A stretch of 64,000 bases of DNA from Enterobacter kobei (GCF_018323985.1 NZ_AP024590.1:3100001-3164000), one strand, 5' to 3'. Counted from the stretch's first letter, positions 42,482-50,639 are shown. Made by a program: numbers and translations. The notes: generated by a model not told the origin, from the letters alone.

Positions 42482-43525
42482 TTATGAACGTAGTGTAGCT
42501 GCAAAATCCAACATACGGTTTAACGGCTTGAGCGCCCCTTCACGCAGCGCCGCGTCCACATGGATCTCGTGGTCCACGCCACCGTCTCTTAAGCCGTCAG
42601 CGATGGCTTTAAGGCCATTCATCGCCATCCACGGACAATGGGCACAGCTACGGCAGGTTGCGCCCTCTCCTGCGGTTGGCGCTTCCAGTAATTCTTTTTC
42701 CGGCACCGCCTGCTGCATCTTATAAAAGATCCCGCGATCGGTCGCCACGATCAGCTGTTTTTGAGGCAGCGTTTTCGCTGCGGCAATCAGCTGGCTGGTG
42801 GAGCCGACGGCGTCAGCCATATCGACCACCGCCTGCGGAGATTCCGGATGCACGAGGATCGCCGCATCCGGATACAATCCTTTCATACGCGCCAGCGCCT
42901 GAGTTTTAAATTCGTCATGTACGATGCAAGCCCCCTGCCAGCACAGCACATCGGCGCTGGTCTGTTTTTGCACGTAGTGGCCAAGATGCCGGTCAGGCGC
43001 CCAGAGTATCTTTTCACCGAGGCTGTCGAGATGCTCGATAAGTTCCACAGCAATACTGGAGGTGACCACCCAGTCGGCCCGTGCTTTTACAGCGGCCGAG
43101 GTATTGGCATACACCACCACGGTGCGATCCGGATGGGCATCGCAGAACGCGCTGAACGCATCGGCCGGACAGCCAAGATCCAGCGAGCATTCCGCCTGGA
43201 GTGTCGGCATCAGGATGGTTTTTTCCGGGCTGAGGATCTTGGCGGTTTCGCCCATAAAGCGCACCCCGGCGACCAGCAGCGTCGAGGCAGGATGTTTTGC
43301 GCCAAAGCGCGCCATCTCCAGCGAATCAGAAATACAGCCACCGGTTTCTTCTGCCAGCTGTTGGATTTCCGGATCGGTGTAGTAGTGCGCCACCATCACT
43401 GCATCACGCACTTTAAGCAGACGTTTAATTTCTTCGCGGTACGCCTCTTTTTCATCCCGATTTAACGGAACGGGCTTCGGTGGGAAGGGATAAATTGCGG
43501 TTTCCGGATCGAACATCACGCTCAT
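42482..43525 (-). CDS. nadA: Quinolinate synthase
   Basis: NadA condenses iminoaspartate with dihydroxyacetone phosphate to quinolinate in de novo NAD synthesis. The 347-residue protein has the 4Fe-4S ligands in SLDLGCPADAF, in the LCWQGACIVHDEFK region and in CRSCAHCPWMAMN, plus VAHYYTDPEIQ near residue 44 and HPESP. Length equals that of E. coli. Upstream is a NadR-type palindrome. Confidence 0.97.
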   Translation of the reverse strand: MSVMFDPETAIYPFPPKPVPLNRDEKEAYREEIKRLLKVRDAVMVAHYYTDPEIQQLAEETGGCISDSLEMARFGAKHPASTLLVAGVRFMGETAKILSPEKTILMPTLQAECSLDLGCPADAFSAFCDAHPDRTVVVYANTSAAVKARADWVVTSSIAVELIEHLDSLGEKILWAPDRHLGHYVQKQTSADVLCWQGACIVHDEFKTQALARMKGLYPDAAILVHPESPQAVVDMADAVGSTSQLIAAAKTLPQKQLIVATDRGIFYKMQQAVPEKELLEAPTAGEGATCRSCAHCPWMAMNGLKAIADGLRDGGVDHEIHVDAALREGALKPLNRMLDFAATLRS

Positions 43526-43597
43526 TGGGCTTCTCGTTTTGCTGACTTAACAAATATCGGTTTATAAAGCGATAAATTGCTTCTCAAAAACCAGTCG

Positions 43598-43615
43598 TGT
43601 TTTATATGCTAAACA
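43598..43615 (-). promoter_or_regulatory. NadR box of nadA-pnuC
   Basis: TGTTTT, six bases, TAAACA matches the NadR site (TGTTTA-N6-TAAACA) with one mismatch, 73 bases upstream of nadA. NadR represses the operon when NAD is plentiful. Confidence 0.75.
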
Positions 43616-43688
43616 AGATAGCCGATTGGGCGGGGAAAGTCACAGAGATAACGGAGAGTCGGTAGATTATTTTGCGCGGAGTAAGCAG

Positions 43689-43760
43689 ATGCCCGGCGGC
43701 GCAAGCTTGCCGGGCCTACACGTACAGCACAGGCCGGGTAAGCGCAGCGCCACCCGGCAA
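43689..43760. repeat. REP/BIME repeat pair
   Basis: Two inverted GC-rich palindromes (ATGCCCGGCGGCGCAAGC and its partner TAAGCGCAGCGCCACCCGGC) separated by about 15 bases. The element lies between the tRNA operon terminator and nadA. Confidence 0.82.
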
Positions 43761-43772
43761 AAATTGCATAGC

Positions 43773-43797
43773 AAAAAGGCGCCTTTAGGGCGCCTTT
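43773..43797 (-). terminator. Terminator of the lys/val tRNA operon
   Basis: On the minus strand GGCGCC, CTAAA, GGCGCC, TTTTT follows the last spacer repeat. This is the natural end of the tRNA transcript. Confidence 0.88.
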
Positions 43798-43803
43798 CCA
43801 CAC

Positions 43804-43876
43804 TGGTGGGTCGTGCAGGATGACTCGGCTTCGCCTCGCCCTTCGGGCCGTTGCTGTCGCAACGTTATCCTTCACG
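43804..43876 (-). repeat. tRNA spacer repeat, copy 1 (carries a tRNA-Lys 3' end)
   Basis: A 73-base unit that starts (minus strand) with CGTGAAGGATAACGTTGC and ends with the last 17 bases of tRNA-Lys including CCA. It contains three small hairpins: CGTTGC-GACA-GCAACG, GCCC-GAA-GGGC and GGC-GAA-GCC. It lies after the last tRNA-Lys and before the terminator. Confidence 0.9.
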
Positions 43877-43903
43877 CTTTACTACGGTATTCTGTTCTGG
43901 AAG

Positions 43904-43979
43904 TGGTGGGTCGTGCAGGATTCGAACCTGCGACCAATTGATTAAAAGTCAACTGCTCTACCAACTGAGCTAACGACCC
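43904..43979 (-). tRNA. tRNA-Lys(UUU)
   Basis: A 76-base gene with encoded CCA: acceptor GGGTCGT, D-loop AGCTCAGTTGGTAGAGC, anticodon loop CTTTTAA (anticodon TTT) and T-loop GGTTCGAATCC. It is the last tRNA of the minus-strand operon. Sequence is identical to the other three tRNA-Lys copies. Confidence 0.99.
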
Positions 43980-44000
43980 TTTACGGGATTTTCTTCGAAG

Positions 44001-44073
44001 TGGTGGGTCGTGCAGGATGACTCGGCTTTGCCTCGCCCTACGGGCCGTTGCTGTCGCAACGTTATCCTTCACG
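44001..44073 (-). repeat. tRNA spacer repeat, copy 2
   Basis: Second copy of the 73-base unit. It differs from copy 1 in two loops only (GAA to GTA in the second hairpin, GAA to AAA in the third), leaving all stems paired. Confidence 0.9.
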
Positions 44074-44100
44074 TCTCACTATCATGGTCCACCGATGAAT

Positions 44101-44176
44101 TGGTGGGTCGTGCAGGATTCGAACCTGCGACCAATTGATTAAAAGTCAACTGCTCTACCAACTGAGCTAACGACCC
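44101..44176 (-). tRNA. tRNA-Lys(UUU)
   Basis: Complete 76-base tRNA-Lys with CCA, anticodon TTT, identical in sequence to its neighbours; followed downstream by spacer repeat copy 2. Confidence 0.99.
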
Positions 44177-44220
44177 ATTCAGGGTGTTGACTTCGAAGAT
44201 TTAAAACTGGCAAAAATGAT

Positions 44221-44293
44221 TGGTGGGTCGTGCAGGATGACTCGGCTTCGCCTCGCCCTTCGGGCCGTTGCTGTTGCAACGTTATCCTTCACG
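44221..44293 (-). repeat. tRNA spacer repeat, copy 3
   Basis: Third copy of the 73-base unit; its only difference from copy 1 is in the loop of the first hairpin (GACA to AACA). Confidence 0.9.
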
Positions 44294-44320
44294 TTTAACT
44301 ACTGTTTTCCACCTGAGTAT

Positions 44321-44396
44321 TGGTGGGTCGTGCAGGATTCGAACCTGCGACCAATTGATTAAAAGTCAACTGCTCTACCAACTGAGCTAACGACCC
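44321..44396 (-). tRNA. tRNA-Lys(UUU)
   Basis: Complete tRNA-Lys with CCA and anticodon TTT. It lies only three bases after the tRNA-Val gene, so the two are processed from a closely spaced pair. Confidence 0.99.
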
Positions 44397-44399
44397 GAG

Positions 44400-44475
44400 T
44401 GGTGGGTGATGACGGGCTCGAACCGCCGACCCCCTCCGTGTAAAGGAGATGCTCTACCAACTGAGCTAATCACCC
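44400..44475 (-). tRNA. tRNA-Val(UAC)
   Basis: A 76-base gene: acceptor GGGTGAT, anticodon stem-loop CTCC-TTTACAC-GGAG with anticodon TAC, T-loop GGTTCGAGCCC and encoded CCA. Second gene of the operon in the direction of transcription. Confidence 0.99.
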
Positions 44476-44502
44476 ACTCAAATTACTCATCATTCTTTAT
44501 AG

Positions 44503-44575
44503 TGGTGGGTCGTGCAGGATGACTCGACTTCGTCTCGCCCTACGGGCCGTTGCTGTCGCAACGTTATCCTTCACG
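44503..44575 (-). repeat. tRNA spacer repeat, copy 4
   Basis: Fourth copy of the 73-base unit. It has GTA in the loop of the second hairpin, and the third hairpin changed from GGC/GCC to GAC/GTC, a compensatory change that keeps pairing. Confidence 0.9.
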
Positions 44576-44602
44576 TTTTACTATCGCTTTCCACCAAACG
44601 AT

Positions 44603-44678
44603 TGGTGGGTCGTGCAGGATTCGAACCTGCGACCAATTGATTAAAAGTCAACTGCTCTACCAACTGAGCTAACGACCC
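44603..44678 (-). tRNA. tRNA-Lys(UUU), first of the operon
   Basis: Complete 76-base tRNA-Lys with CCA and anticodon TTT. It is the promoter-proximal gene of the array Lys-Val-Lys-Lys-Lys. K-12 has seven genes here (Lys-Val-Lys-Val-Lys-Lys-Lys), so one Lys-Val unit is absent. Confidence 0.99.
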
Positions 44679-44814
44679 ACTATAACGCTTTATTTCCCTG
44701 CTTCAGGTATGTCTCATATCCCTTGGCAACGGCGGCATATATTACTGGTTTATGAATCTGGCGCAACAAAAATTTCGATATAGATCACTTAACTGCTTAG
44801 GATTCATGCGACAA

Positions 44815-44840
44815 GACCAGAAATACGGCGATTTCTGGTC
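44815..44840 (-). terminator. Hairpin after cpoB
   Basis: GACCAGAAAT and ATTTCTGGTC form a perfect 10-base stem with a 6-base loop 12 bases past the cpoB stop. The following minus-strand bases (TTGTCG) are a poor U tract, so it may stabilise the mRNA end or terminate weakly. Confidence 0.5.
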
Positions 44841-44852
44841 ATGCAGCATTCA

Positions 44853-45635
44853 TTACATTGCACTAAGACGTTTTTGCGCTTGTTTCGCGCCTTCGGTGCC
44901 AGGGTACTTGCTAATCACCTGCTGATAAACCGCTTTGGCTTTTGCTGTGTCCCCTTTGTCCTGCATGATCACGCCGACTTTAAACATCGCATCCGGCGCC
45001 TTCGGTGATTTCGGGTAATTTTTTACCACGGAGGCAAAATAAAACGCCGCATCATCCTTCTTACCCTTGTTGTAATTCAGCTGCCCGAGCCAGTAATTGG
45101 CATTCGGCACATAAGTTGAATCCGGGTATTTCTTCACGAAGTTACTGAACGCGACAATAGCGTCATCCTGGCGGGATTTATCCTGCACCAGCGCAATTGC
45201 GGCGTTGTAGTCCGTATTGGCATCACCGCTCTGTACCGGCGCTGATGGGGTTTGCGCCCCGGCGTCCGGCGTGGCAGCGGCCGCGCCCGTTTGATCGCCT
45301 GTCGTTGGCTGTGCTGCTGCACCACCGCTGCTCAGACCATCAAGTTGACTCTGCATCTGCTTCTGACGTTCAACCATCTGGTTCAGCTGATACTGGCTTT
45401 CCTGGATCTGACCGCGCAGGGAATCAATATCGGACTGGTTATCAGAAAGTTGCTGCTGAAGCTGGGTTAAAAGCTGACTATGAGCGTTAGAAATACGCTC
45501 GAGTTGGGTGACGCGGTCTTCGACCGAGCCTGAGCCGACACTACTGATTGGCGCCTGAGCAAAAGCGGCCCAGGGGGCCGCTATGCCAACCAGTAACGAC
45601 AGACCCATCAGATGATGTCTGAAGTTACTGCTCAT
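44853..45635 (-). CDS. cpoB: Cell division coordinator CpoB
   Basis: CpoB (YbgF) links PBP1B peptidoglycan synthesis with Tol-Pal outer membrane constriction in the periplasm. The 260-residue precursor has a signal peptide ending AAFAQA, an N-terminal trimeric coiled coil (RVTQLERISNAHSQLLTQLQ onwards), a Gln/Ala/Pro-rich linker and C-terminal tetratricopeptide repeats (DYNAAIALVQ, YVPNANYWLGQLNYNKG, APDAMFKVGVIMQDKGD). Last gene of the tol-pal operon, nine bases after pal. Confidence 0.95.
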   Translation of the reverse strand: MSSNFRHHLMGLSLLVGIAAPWAAFAQAPISSVGSGSVEDRVTQLERISNAHSQLLTQLQQQLSDNQSDIDSLRGQIQESQYQLNQMVERQKQMQSQLDGLSSGGAAAQPTTGDQTGAAAATPDAGAQTPSAPVQSGDANTDYNAAIALVQDKSRQDDAIVAFSNFVKKYPDSTYVPNANYWLGQLNYNKGKKDDAAFYFASVVKNYPKSPKAPDAMFKVGVIMQDKGDTAKAKAVYQQVISKYPGTEGAKQAQKRLSAM

Positions 45636-45644
45636 GCAATTCTC

Positions 45645-46166
45645 TTAGTAAACCAGTACGGCACGACGGTTTTTAGCGTAAGCCGCTTCGTCATGACCCA
45701 GTACTGCAGGTTTTTCTTTACCGTAAGAAACGATAGAGATCTGGTCAGCGGTAACGCCTTTACCTTGCAGGTACATTTTAACCGCGTTAGCACGACGCTC
45801 ACCCAGGGAGATGTTGTATTCCGGGGTACCACGTTCGTCAGCGTGACCTTCTACGGTAACTTTGTAAGACGGGTTGCTACGCAGGAAGTTTGCGTGCGCG
45901 TCCAGCATTGCAGCGAAGTCAGAACGGATATCGTACTTATCCAGATCGAAGTAAACGATGTTGTTCTGCTGCAGCTGCTGCATCTGCAGACGAGCCTGCT
46001 CTTCAGAAGACATGTTGCCGCCGCCGTTAGCGTCCATACCAGTGCCGGCACCCAGCATGCCTTCGCCGCTCTGGTCGTTGCTTGCGTTCTTGTTTGAAGA
46101 ACACGCTGCGATGGCCATAACTGGCAGAGCGAGCATCAGTCCTTTCAGCACTTTGTTCAGTTGCAT
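45645..46166 (-). CDS. pal: Peptidoglycan-associated lipoprotein Pal
   Basis: Pal anchors the outer membrane to peptidoglycan and binds TolB. The 173-residue lipoprotein has the lipobox VMAIAACSS (Cys22), a flexible linker and an OmpA-like domain with NIVYFDLDKYDIRSDF and VEGHADERGTPEYNISLGER, including the peptidoglycan-binding Asp and Arg. Eight upstream in-frame codons are excluded by the family start MQLNKVLKG. It is 34 bases after tolB. Confidence 0.98.
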   Translation of the reverse strand: MQLNKVLKGLMLALPVMAIAACSSNKNASNDQSGEGMLGAGTGMDANGGGNMSSEEQARLQMQQLQQNNIVYFDLDKYDIRSDFAAMLDAHANFLRSNPSYKVTVEGHADERGTPEYNISLGERRANAVKMYLQGKGVTADQISIVSYGKEKPAVLGHDEAAYAKNRRAVLVY

Positions 46167-46200
46167 TTCTTTGATTCCTTTAATAATCAATTATTTATTA

Positions 46201-47493
46201 TTACAGATACGGCGACCAGGCAGGGAATTTGACCTGTCCATCAGTTGCCGGAATACGCGCTTTGAAACGCCCATCTGTAGAAACCAGATTCAGCACGGAT
46301 CCCATCCCCTGAGAAGAGCTGTAGATAACCATAGTGCCGTTAGGTGCCAGACTTGGCGTTTCATCCAGGAACGTTGACGATAAAACCTGCACGCCACCCG
46401 CTACCAGATCTTGTTTGGCAATGTGTTGCTGACCGCCATTAGAGGTCACCATTACCATAAATTTGCCGTCAGAACTCACGTCTGCGTCCTGGTTCTGCGA
46501 ACCTTCCCAGGAAATACGCTGCGGAGTGCCGCCGTTGATATTCACTTTATAAACCTGCGGACGACCAGCCTGATCGGAAGTGAACGCCAGGTTCTGGCTG
46601 TCCGGGAACCAGGTCGGCTCAGTGTTGTTGCTGCGACCGTCAGTCACCTGGCGGATCTGGCCGGAAGCAAGGTCCATCACGTACAGGTTCAGACTGCCGG
46701 TTTTAGACAGTGCGAAAGCCAGTTTTTTGCCGTCAGGCGAGAACGCAGGTGCCCCGTTGTGACGTGGGAAAGAAGCAATCTGACGCGTTGCGGTGCTTGC
46801 CAGATTCTGGACAACCAGCGCAGAACGACCGCTTTCGAAGGTGACGTAAGCCAGCTGGTTACCATCTGGTGACCAGGCCGGTGACATCAGCGGCTGCGGA
46901 GATTTGTGAACCACGAACTGGTTGTAACCATCGTAGTCAGATACGCGCACTTCATACGGGAACTGACCGCCGTTGGTTTGCACCACGTAGGCGATACGGG
47001 TACGGAAAGCCCCTTTAATGCCGGTCAGCTTTTCAAAGACTTCATCACTGGCGGTATGACCCGCAAGGCGCAGCCATTGTTTGTTAACCTTAAAGGTATT
47101 CTGCGACAGCACAGTACCCGGCGCACCGCCGGTATCCACCAGCTGGTAGGAGACGCTGTAACCGCCATCAGGGGTAGGTGTTACCTGACCCACGATAACC
47201 GCATCAATGCCCAGCGCAGACCACGCGGCTGCCTGAACTTCCTGCGCGGAAGCGGGCTGCTGTGGCAGACGTGAACGATCCAGCGGATTAAATTTACCGC
47301 TGTTACGCAGGTCAGCTGCAACAATACCGCCGATATCTTCCGGCGCTGCGCCCGGACCTGCCCATTTAAACGGGACCACGCCGATAGGACGCGCGGAGTC
47401 GACCCCTTGGGTGATCTCGATGCGCACTTCTGCATGCAGCGCCGCTGCAAACAGTACCAGAAAACCAAACACTACACGTAATGCCTGCTTCAT
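46201..47493 (-). CDS. tolB: Tol-Pal system protein TolB
   Basis: TolB is a periplasmic protein that passes the TolA force signal to Pal. The 430-residue precursor has a signal peptide (KQALRVVFGFLVLFAAALHA), an N-terminal D1 domain starting EVRIEITQGVDSARPIGVVPF and a six-bladed propeller with repeats such as SPAWSPDGNQLAYVTF and APAFSPDGKKLAFAL. Two ATGs lie in tandem; the second (47493) gives the E. coli length and better spacing from GGGAG. Confidence 0.97.
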   Translation of the reverse strand: MKQALRVVFGFLVLFAAALHAEVRIEITQGVDSARPIGVVPFKWAGPGAAPEDIGGIVAADLRNSGKFNPLDRSRLPQQPASAQEVQAAAWSALGIDAVIVGQVTPTPDGGYSVSYQLVDTGGAPGTVLSQNTFKVNKQWLRLAGHTASDEVFEKLTGIKGAFRTRIAYVVQTNGGQFPYEVRVSDYDGYNQFVVHKSPQPLMSPAWSPDGNQLAYVTFESGRSALVVQNLASTATRQIASFPRHNGAPAFSPDGKKLAFALSKTGSLNLYVMDLASGQIRQVTDGRSNNTEPTWFPDSQNLAFTSDQAGRPQVYKVNINGGTPQRISWEGSQNQDADVSSDGKFMVMVTSNGGQQHIAKQDLVAGGVQVLSSTFLDETPSLAPNGTMVIYSSSQGMGSVLNLVSTDGRFKARIPATDGQVKFPAWSPYL

Positions 47494-47623
47494 CATATCT
47501 CCCTTATCCAGGCTGAAAACCTGCGATAATTTAGCAGAATGTTAACAAACTCAAAAAGACAAAACTATCTAAACCCCGTGACTAAAATAGTCCCTTTTCC
47601 GGCGTTATGTGGAAAAGTGTATC

Positions 47624-48928
47624 TTAAGGTTTGAAGTCCAGTGGCGCATTTTTAAACACTTCATACACAGCCTGCGTCGGCGGTTTCGGGAGCTTCGCCT
47701 GACGGGCTGCAGCAAGTGCGGCCTGGCAAAGCGCGGGATCGCCCCCTTCTGACTGAATATCTTTCAACGTACCATCTGGCTCAAGCCGGATGCGCAGCGT
47801 ACATACCTTACCGGTATAGGATGCGGCATCGTAGAACTTGGTTTCGATGGCTGCTTTTATCTGACCCGCATAGTTGCTGATCTCAGCCCCTGAAGCGCCA
47901 TTGTTTTTAGTGTTACCACTTCCTGCCGGCGCTGCATTACTTCCTTTCGCTCCACCGCCGGTTTTCGGCGCATTCTTACCGGAGCTGAGGTCGCCAAACA
48001 GATCGTCAACATCAGACGCGGCGGCTTTCTCTGCCGCGGCTTTTTTCGCAGCGGCGGCTTTCGCGGCTGCGGCTTTGTCGGCAGCGGCTTTCTTATCGGC
48101 AGCAGCCTTCTCTGCTGCAGCTTTTTTCTCAGCGGCGGCCTTTTCAGCGGTTGCGGCTTTCGCCGCGGCGGCTTTTTCGGCAGCGGCAGCAGCTTTCTCA
48201 GCAGCAGCCTTTTCAGCAGCGGCAGCTTTCGCCGCAGCGGCTTTTTCGGCGGCAGCGGCTTTTTTAGCGGCTTCAGCCTGTGCTTTCTTCTCGGCGTCCT
48301 GCTGTGCTTTTTTCGCCGCTTCTGCTTCGGCTTTTTTGGCTGCATCGGCAGCCGCTTTCGCGGCTTCGGCTTCGGCTTTCTTCGCGGCCGCAGCAGCGGC
48401 TTTGGCGGCGTCAGCTTCGGCTTTCTTCGCAGCGTCTGCGGCGGCTTTTGCCTGGGCATCGGCCTGCGCTTTTGCATCGGCGGCAGCTTTGGCGGCGGCT
48501 TCTTCAGCCTGCTTCTGCTGCTCCTGCGCTTTCTTCGCCGCTTCTTCAGCCTGTTTCTGCTGCTGCGCCTGTTCGCGGGCGTTTTCCTGCGCCTGCAAAC
48601 GTTCTTTTTCGAGCTGTTTTAAGCGCTCCTGCTCGGCGGCCTGCTTCTCACGAAGCTCTTCCGCCTGCTGTTGCGCCTGCTTTTCACGCTGTTCTTCAGC
48701 GCGCTTCGCGCTCGCCTGTTGCTGCTGCTCACGGTTGTACTGTTGTACAACGGCGCCGGGATCGACCATAACAGCGTCGATGGACGAGCCACCGCCGCCG
48801 CCAGCAGAGGCGTCTATATGCTCATCGAACGAACTCCAGATCAGCAGTGCAAATAAAATCACATGCAGCACCGCTGAAATGGTTATCGCGCGTTTAAGCT
48901 TGTCGTTTTGTTCGGTTGCCTTTGACAC
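47624..48928 (-). CDS. tolA: Tol-Pal system protein TolA
   Basis: TolA spans the periplasm and transmits energy from TolQR to TolB-Pal. The 434-residue protein has one N-terminal membrane helix (residues about 14-34, with the SHLS-equivalent AVLH segment), a very long Ala/Lys/Glu-rich helical domain of repeated KAAAEKAAAAKAA-type units, and the C-terminal globular domain III with YAGQIKAAIETKFYDAASY and two cysteines. It is 13 residues longer than K-12, in the repetitive part, where length changes are expected. Confidence 0.97.
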   Translation of the reverse strand: MSKATEQNDKLKRAITISAVLHVILFALLIWSSFDEHIDASAGGGGGSSIDAVMVDPGAVVQQYNREQQQQASAKRAEEQREKQAQQQAEELREKQAAEQERLKQLEKERLQAQENAREQAQQQKQAEEAAKKAQEQQKQAEEAAAKAAADAKAQADAQAKAAADAAKKAEADAAKAAAAAAKKAEAEAAKAAADAAKKAEAEAAKKAQQDAEKKAQAEAAKKAAAAEKAAAAKAAAAEKAAAEKAAAAAEKAAAAKAATAEKAAAEKKAAAEKAAADKKAAADKAAAAKAAAAKKAAAEKAAASDVDDLFGDLSSGKNAPKTGGGAKGSNAAPAGSGNTKNNGASGAEISNYAGQIKAAIETKFYDAASYTGKVCTLRIRLEPDGTLKDIQSEGGDPALCQAALAAARQAKLPKPPTQAVYEVFKNAPLDFKP

Positions 48929-48965
48929 TATCGGTTCCCAAAAACTGTTCGCCTGTTATGCAGGA

Positions 48966-49394
48966 TTAAATAGGCTGCGTCATCAAGCCAACCGACTTCA
49001 CACCCGCGCTGTGTAACAGGTTCAGCGCTTTGATGATTTCATCATATGGCACCTCTTTCGCACCACCGATTAAGAAGACCGTTTTCGGATTCGCCTGCAG
49101 ATGGCGCTGCGCTTCCGCAACCACCTGCTCTGGCGGCAGTTGATCCAGACGATCTTTTTCAATCACCACACTGTACTGCCCCACGCCGGAGACCTCGATA
49201 ATGACCGGAGGATCATCATTGGTACTGACGCTCTGTGATTCTGTCGCATCCGGCAGATCAACTTCCACGCTCTGGGTGATGATCGGTGCGGTTGCCATAA
49301 AGATCAGCAACAGCACGAGCAGGACGTCCAGCAGCGGTACAATGTTGATTTCGGACTTCAGTTCACGGCGACCTCGTCCACGCTTTCTGGCCAT
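48966..49394 (-). CDS. tolR: Tol-Pal system protein TolR
   Basis: TolR forms the proton-driven motor with TolQ. The 142-residue protein has a single membrane helix with the essential Asp23 (INIVPLLDVLLVLLLIF) and a periplasmic ExbD-like domain ending in SAGVKSVGLMTQPI. Length equals that of E. coli. It lies three bases after tolQ. Confidence 0.98.
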   Translation of the reverse strand: MARKRGRGRRELKSEINIVPLLDVLLVLLLIFMATAPIITQSVEVDLPDATESQSVSTNDDPPVIIEVSGVGQYSVVIEKDRLDQLPPEQVVAEAQRHLQANPKTVFLIGGAKEVPYDEIIKALNLLHSAGVKSVGLMTQPI

Positions 49395-49397
49395 GGC

Positions 49398-50090
49398 TTA
49401 CCCCTTGTTGCTCTCGCTGCTGGTAAACGCCTGACGATGCAGAATAGCGGTAAACTCTTCCATAAAGTTGTCGTAATTCTGTTCCAGTTTATTCACGCGC
49501 TGGTTCAGGCGGTTATACGCCATTACAGCCGGAATAGCCGCAAACAGACCGATTGCCGTGGCAATCAGCGCTTCGGCGATACCTGGCGCAACCATTTGCA
49601 GCGTTGCCTGTTTAACCGCACCCAGTGCGATAAAGGCATGCATGATCCCCCATACCGTACCAAACAGGCCGATATAAGGACTGATGGAACCGACGGTACC
49701 GAGGAACGGAATATGCGTTTCCAGCGCTTCCAGTTCGCGGTTCATGGAGATACGCATCGCACGCGATGCCCCTTCCACTATCGCTTCCGGCGCATGACTG
49801 TTGGCGCGGTGTAAACGGGCAAACTCTTTAAATCCGCTATAGAACATTTGTTCTGAACCGGAAAGCGTTTCGCGGCGGCCCTGACTTTCCTGATACAGAC
49901 GAGACAGCTCGATGCCTGACCAGAATTTGTCTTCAAAGGCTTCCGCTTCACGACCGGCGGCATTAAGTATGCGCGTACGTTGAATGATGATGGCCCAGGA
50001 TGCGATTGAAAAACCAATCAAAATCAACATGATAAGTTTGACCAGAAGGCTTGCCTTCAGGAACAAATCAAGGATGTTCATGTCAGTCAC
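49398..50090 (-). CDS. tolQ: Tol-Pal system protein TolQ
   Basis: TolQ is the MotA/ExbB-like subunit of the motor. The 230-residue protein has three membrane segments, the cytoplasmic loop, and the conserved Thr-containing helices FLGTVGSISPYIGLFGTVWG near residue 138 and GIAEALIATAIGLFAAIPAV near residue 170. The start overlaps the ybgC stop by four bases. Confidence 0.98.
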   Translation of the reverse strand: MTDMNILDLFLKASLLVKLIMLILIGFSIASWAIIIQRTRILNAAGREAEAFEDKFWSGIELSRLYQESQGRRETLSGSEQMFYSGFKEFARLHRANSHAPEAIVEGASRAMRISMNRELEALETHIPFLGTVGSISPYIGLFGTVWGIMHAFIALGAVKQATLQMVAPGIAEALIATAIGLFAAIPAVMAYNRLNQRVNKLEQNYDNFMEEFTAILHRQAFTSSESNKG

Positions 50091-50491
50091 TGCTTAAACT
50101 CCGCGACAATAGACTTGGGAAGCGCACGAGGCTTCATTAAGAGTGGATCAACGCAAACAATCAGTACTTCAGCTTCATTAAGCACGGTGTTCTCTGCGTT
50201 GACGATCCGCTGCGTGAAAACCAGAGAGGTTCCACGCACTGATGTAATTTCCGATTGGACTTCGAGCATATCGTCGAGTCTGGCGGGCGCAAAATAATCC
50301 AGCGTCATTCTGCGTACCACGAAGGCTACGCGCTCTGCCAGCAAAACCTGCTGACTAAAGTTATGGTGGCGCAGCATCTCTGTGCGTGCCCGTTCATAAA
50401 AAGCGACGTAGCTGGCGTGGTAAACCACACCACCGGCATCGGTGTCTTCGTAATAGACACGAACCGGCCATCGAAACAGCGTTGTATTCAC
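50087..50491 (-). CDS. ybgC: Acyl-CoA thioesterase YbgC
   Basis: YbgC is a hotdog-fold thioesterase that interacts with ACP and the phospholipid synthesis machinery. The 134-residue protein has the 4-hydroxybenzoyl-CoA thioesterase-type active site YYEDTDAGGVVYHASY with catalytic Asp18. It is the first gene of the tol-pal operon, with the promoter in the 148-base spacer downstream of ybgE. Confidence 0.95.
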   Translation of the reverse strand: MNTTLFRWPVRVYYEDTDAGGVVYHASYVAFYERARTEMLRHHNFSQQVLLAERVAFVVRRMTLDYFAPARLDDMLEVQSEITSVRGTSLVFTQRIVNAENTVLNEAEVLIVCVDPLLMKPRALPKSIVAEFKQ

Positions 50492-50586
50492 TTTACATCC
50501 CGGTAATGCAATAAAAGTTAGCGCTCAAAAACGTTGCTACTATACGCGCGGGAATGTTGCTTTGGAATGGGTTCAGGTGAACGGAG

Positions 50587-50618
50587 AGTAAAAATTTATG
50601 GGCTTTTACAAGCCCATG
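50587..50618 (-). terminator. Terminator of the cydABX-ybgE operon
   Basis: On the minus strand ATGGGCTT, GTAA, AAGCCCAT is followed by AAATTTT. It lies 22 bases past the ybgE stop and before the ybgC promoter region. Confidence 0.75.
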
Positions 50619-50639
50619 ACGTTAACGGACAGTTCTTAG

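Noticed and set aside
43609..43875. 88-residue minus-strand frame ending near nadA
   Set aside because: It is the spacer-repeat frame running on through the operon terminator and a REP element, so it is not a stable gene.
43804..44575. CRISPR-like array
   Set aside because: The regularly spaced repeats alternate with tRNA genes and carry tRNA 3' ends; there are no unique spacers of constant length and no cas genes.
47874..49016. 380-residue plus-strand frame opposite tolA
   Set aside because: It is the antisense of the Ala/Lys/Glu repeat of tolA; the Ala/Ser/Cys-rich translation is an artefact of repetitive GC-rich codons.
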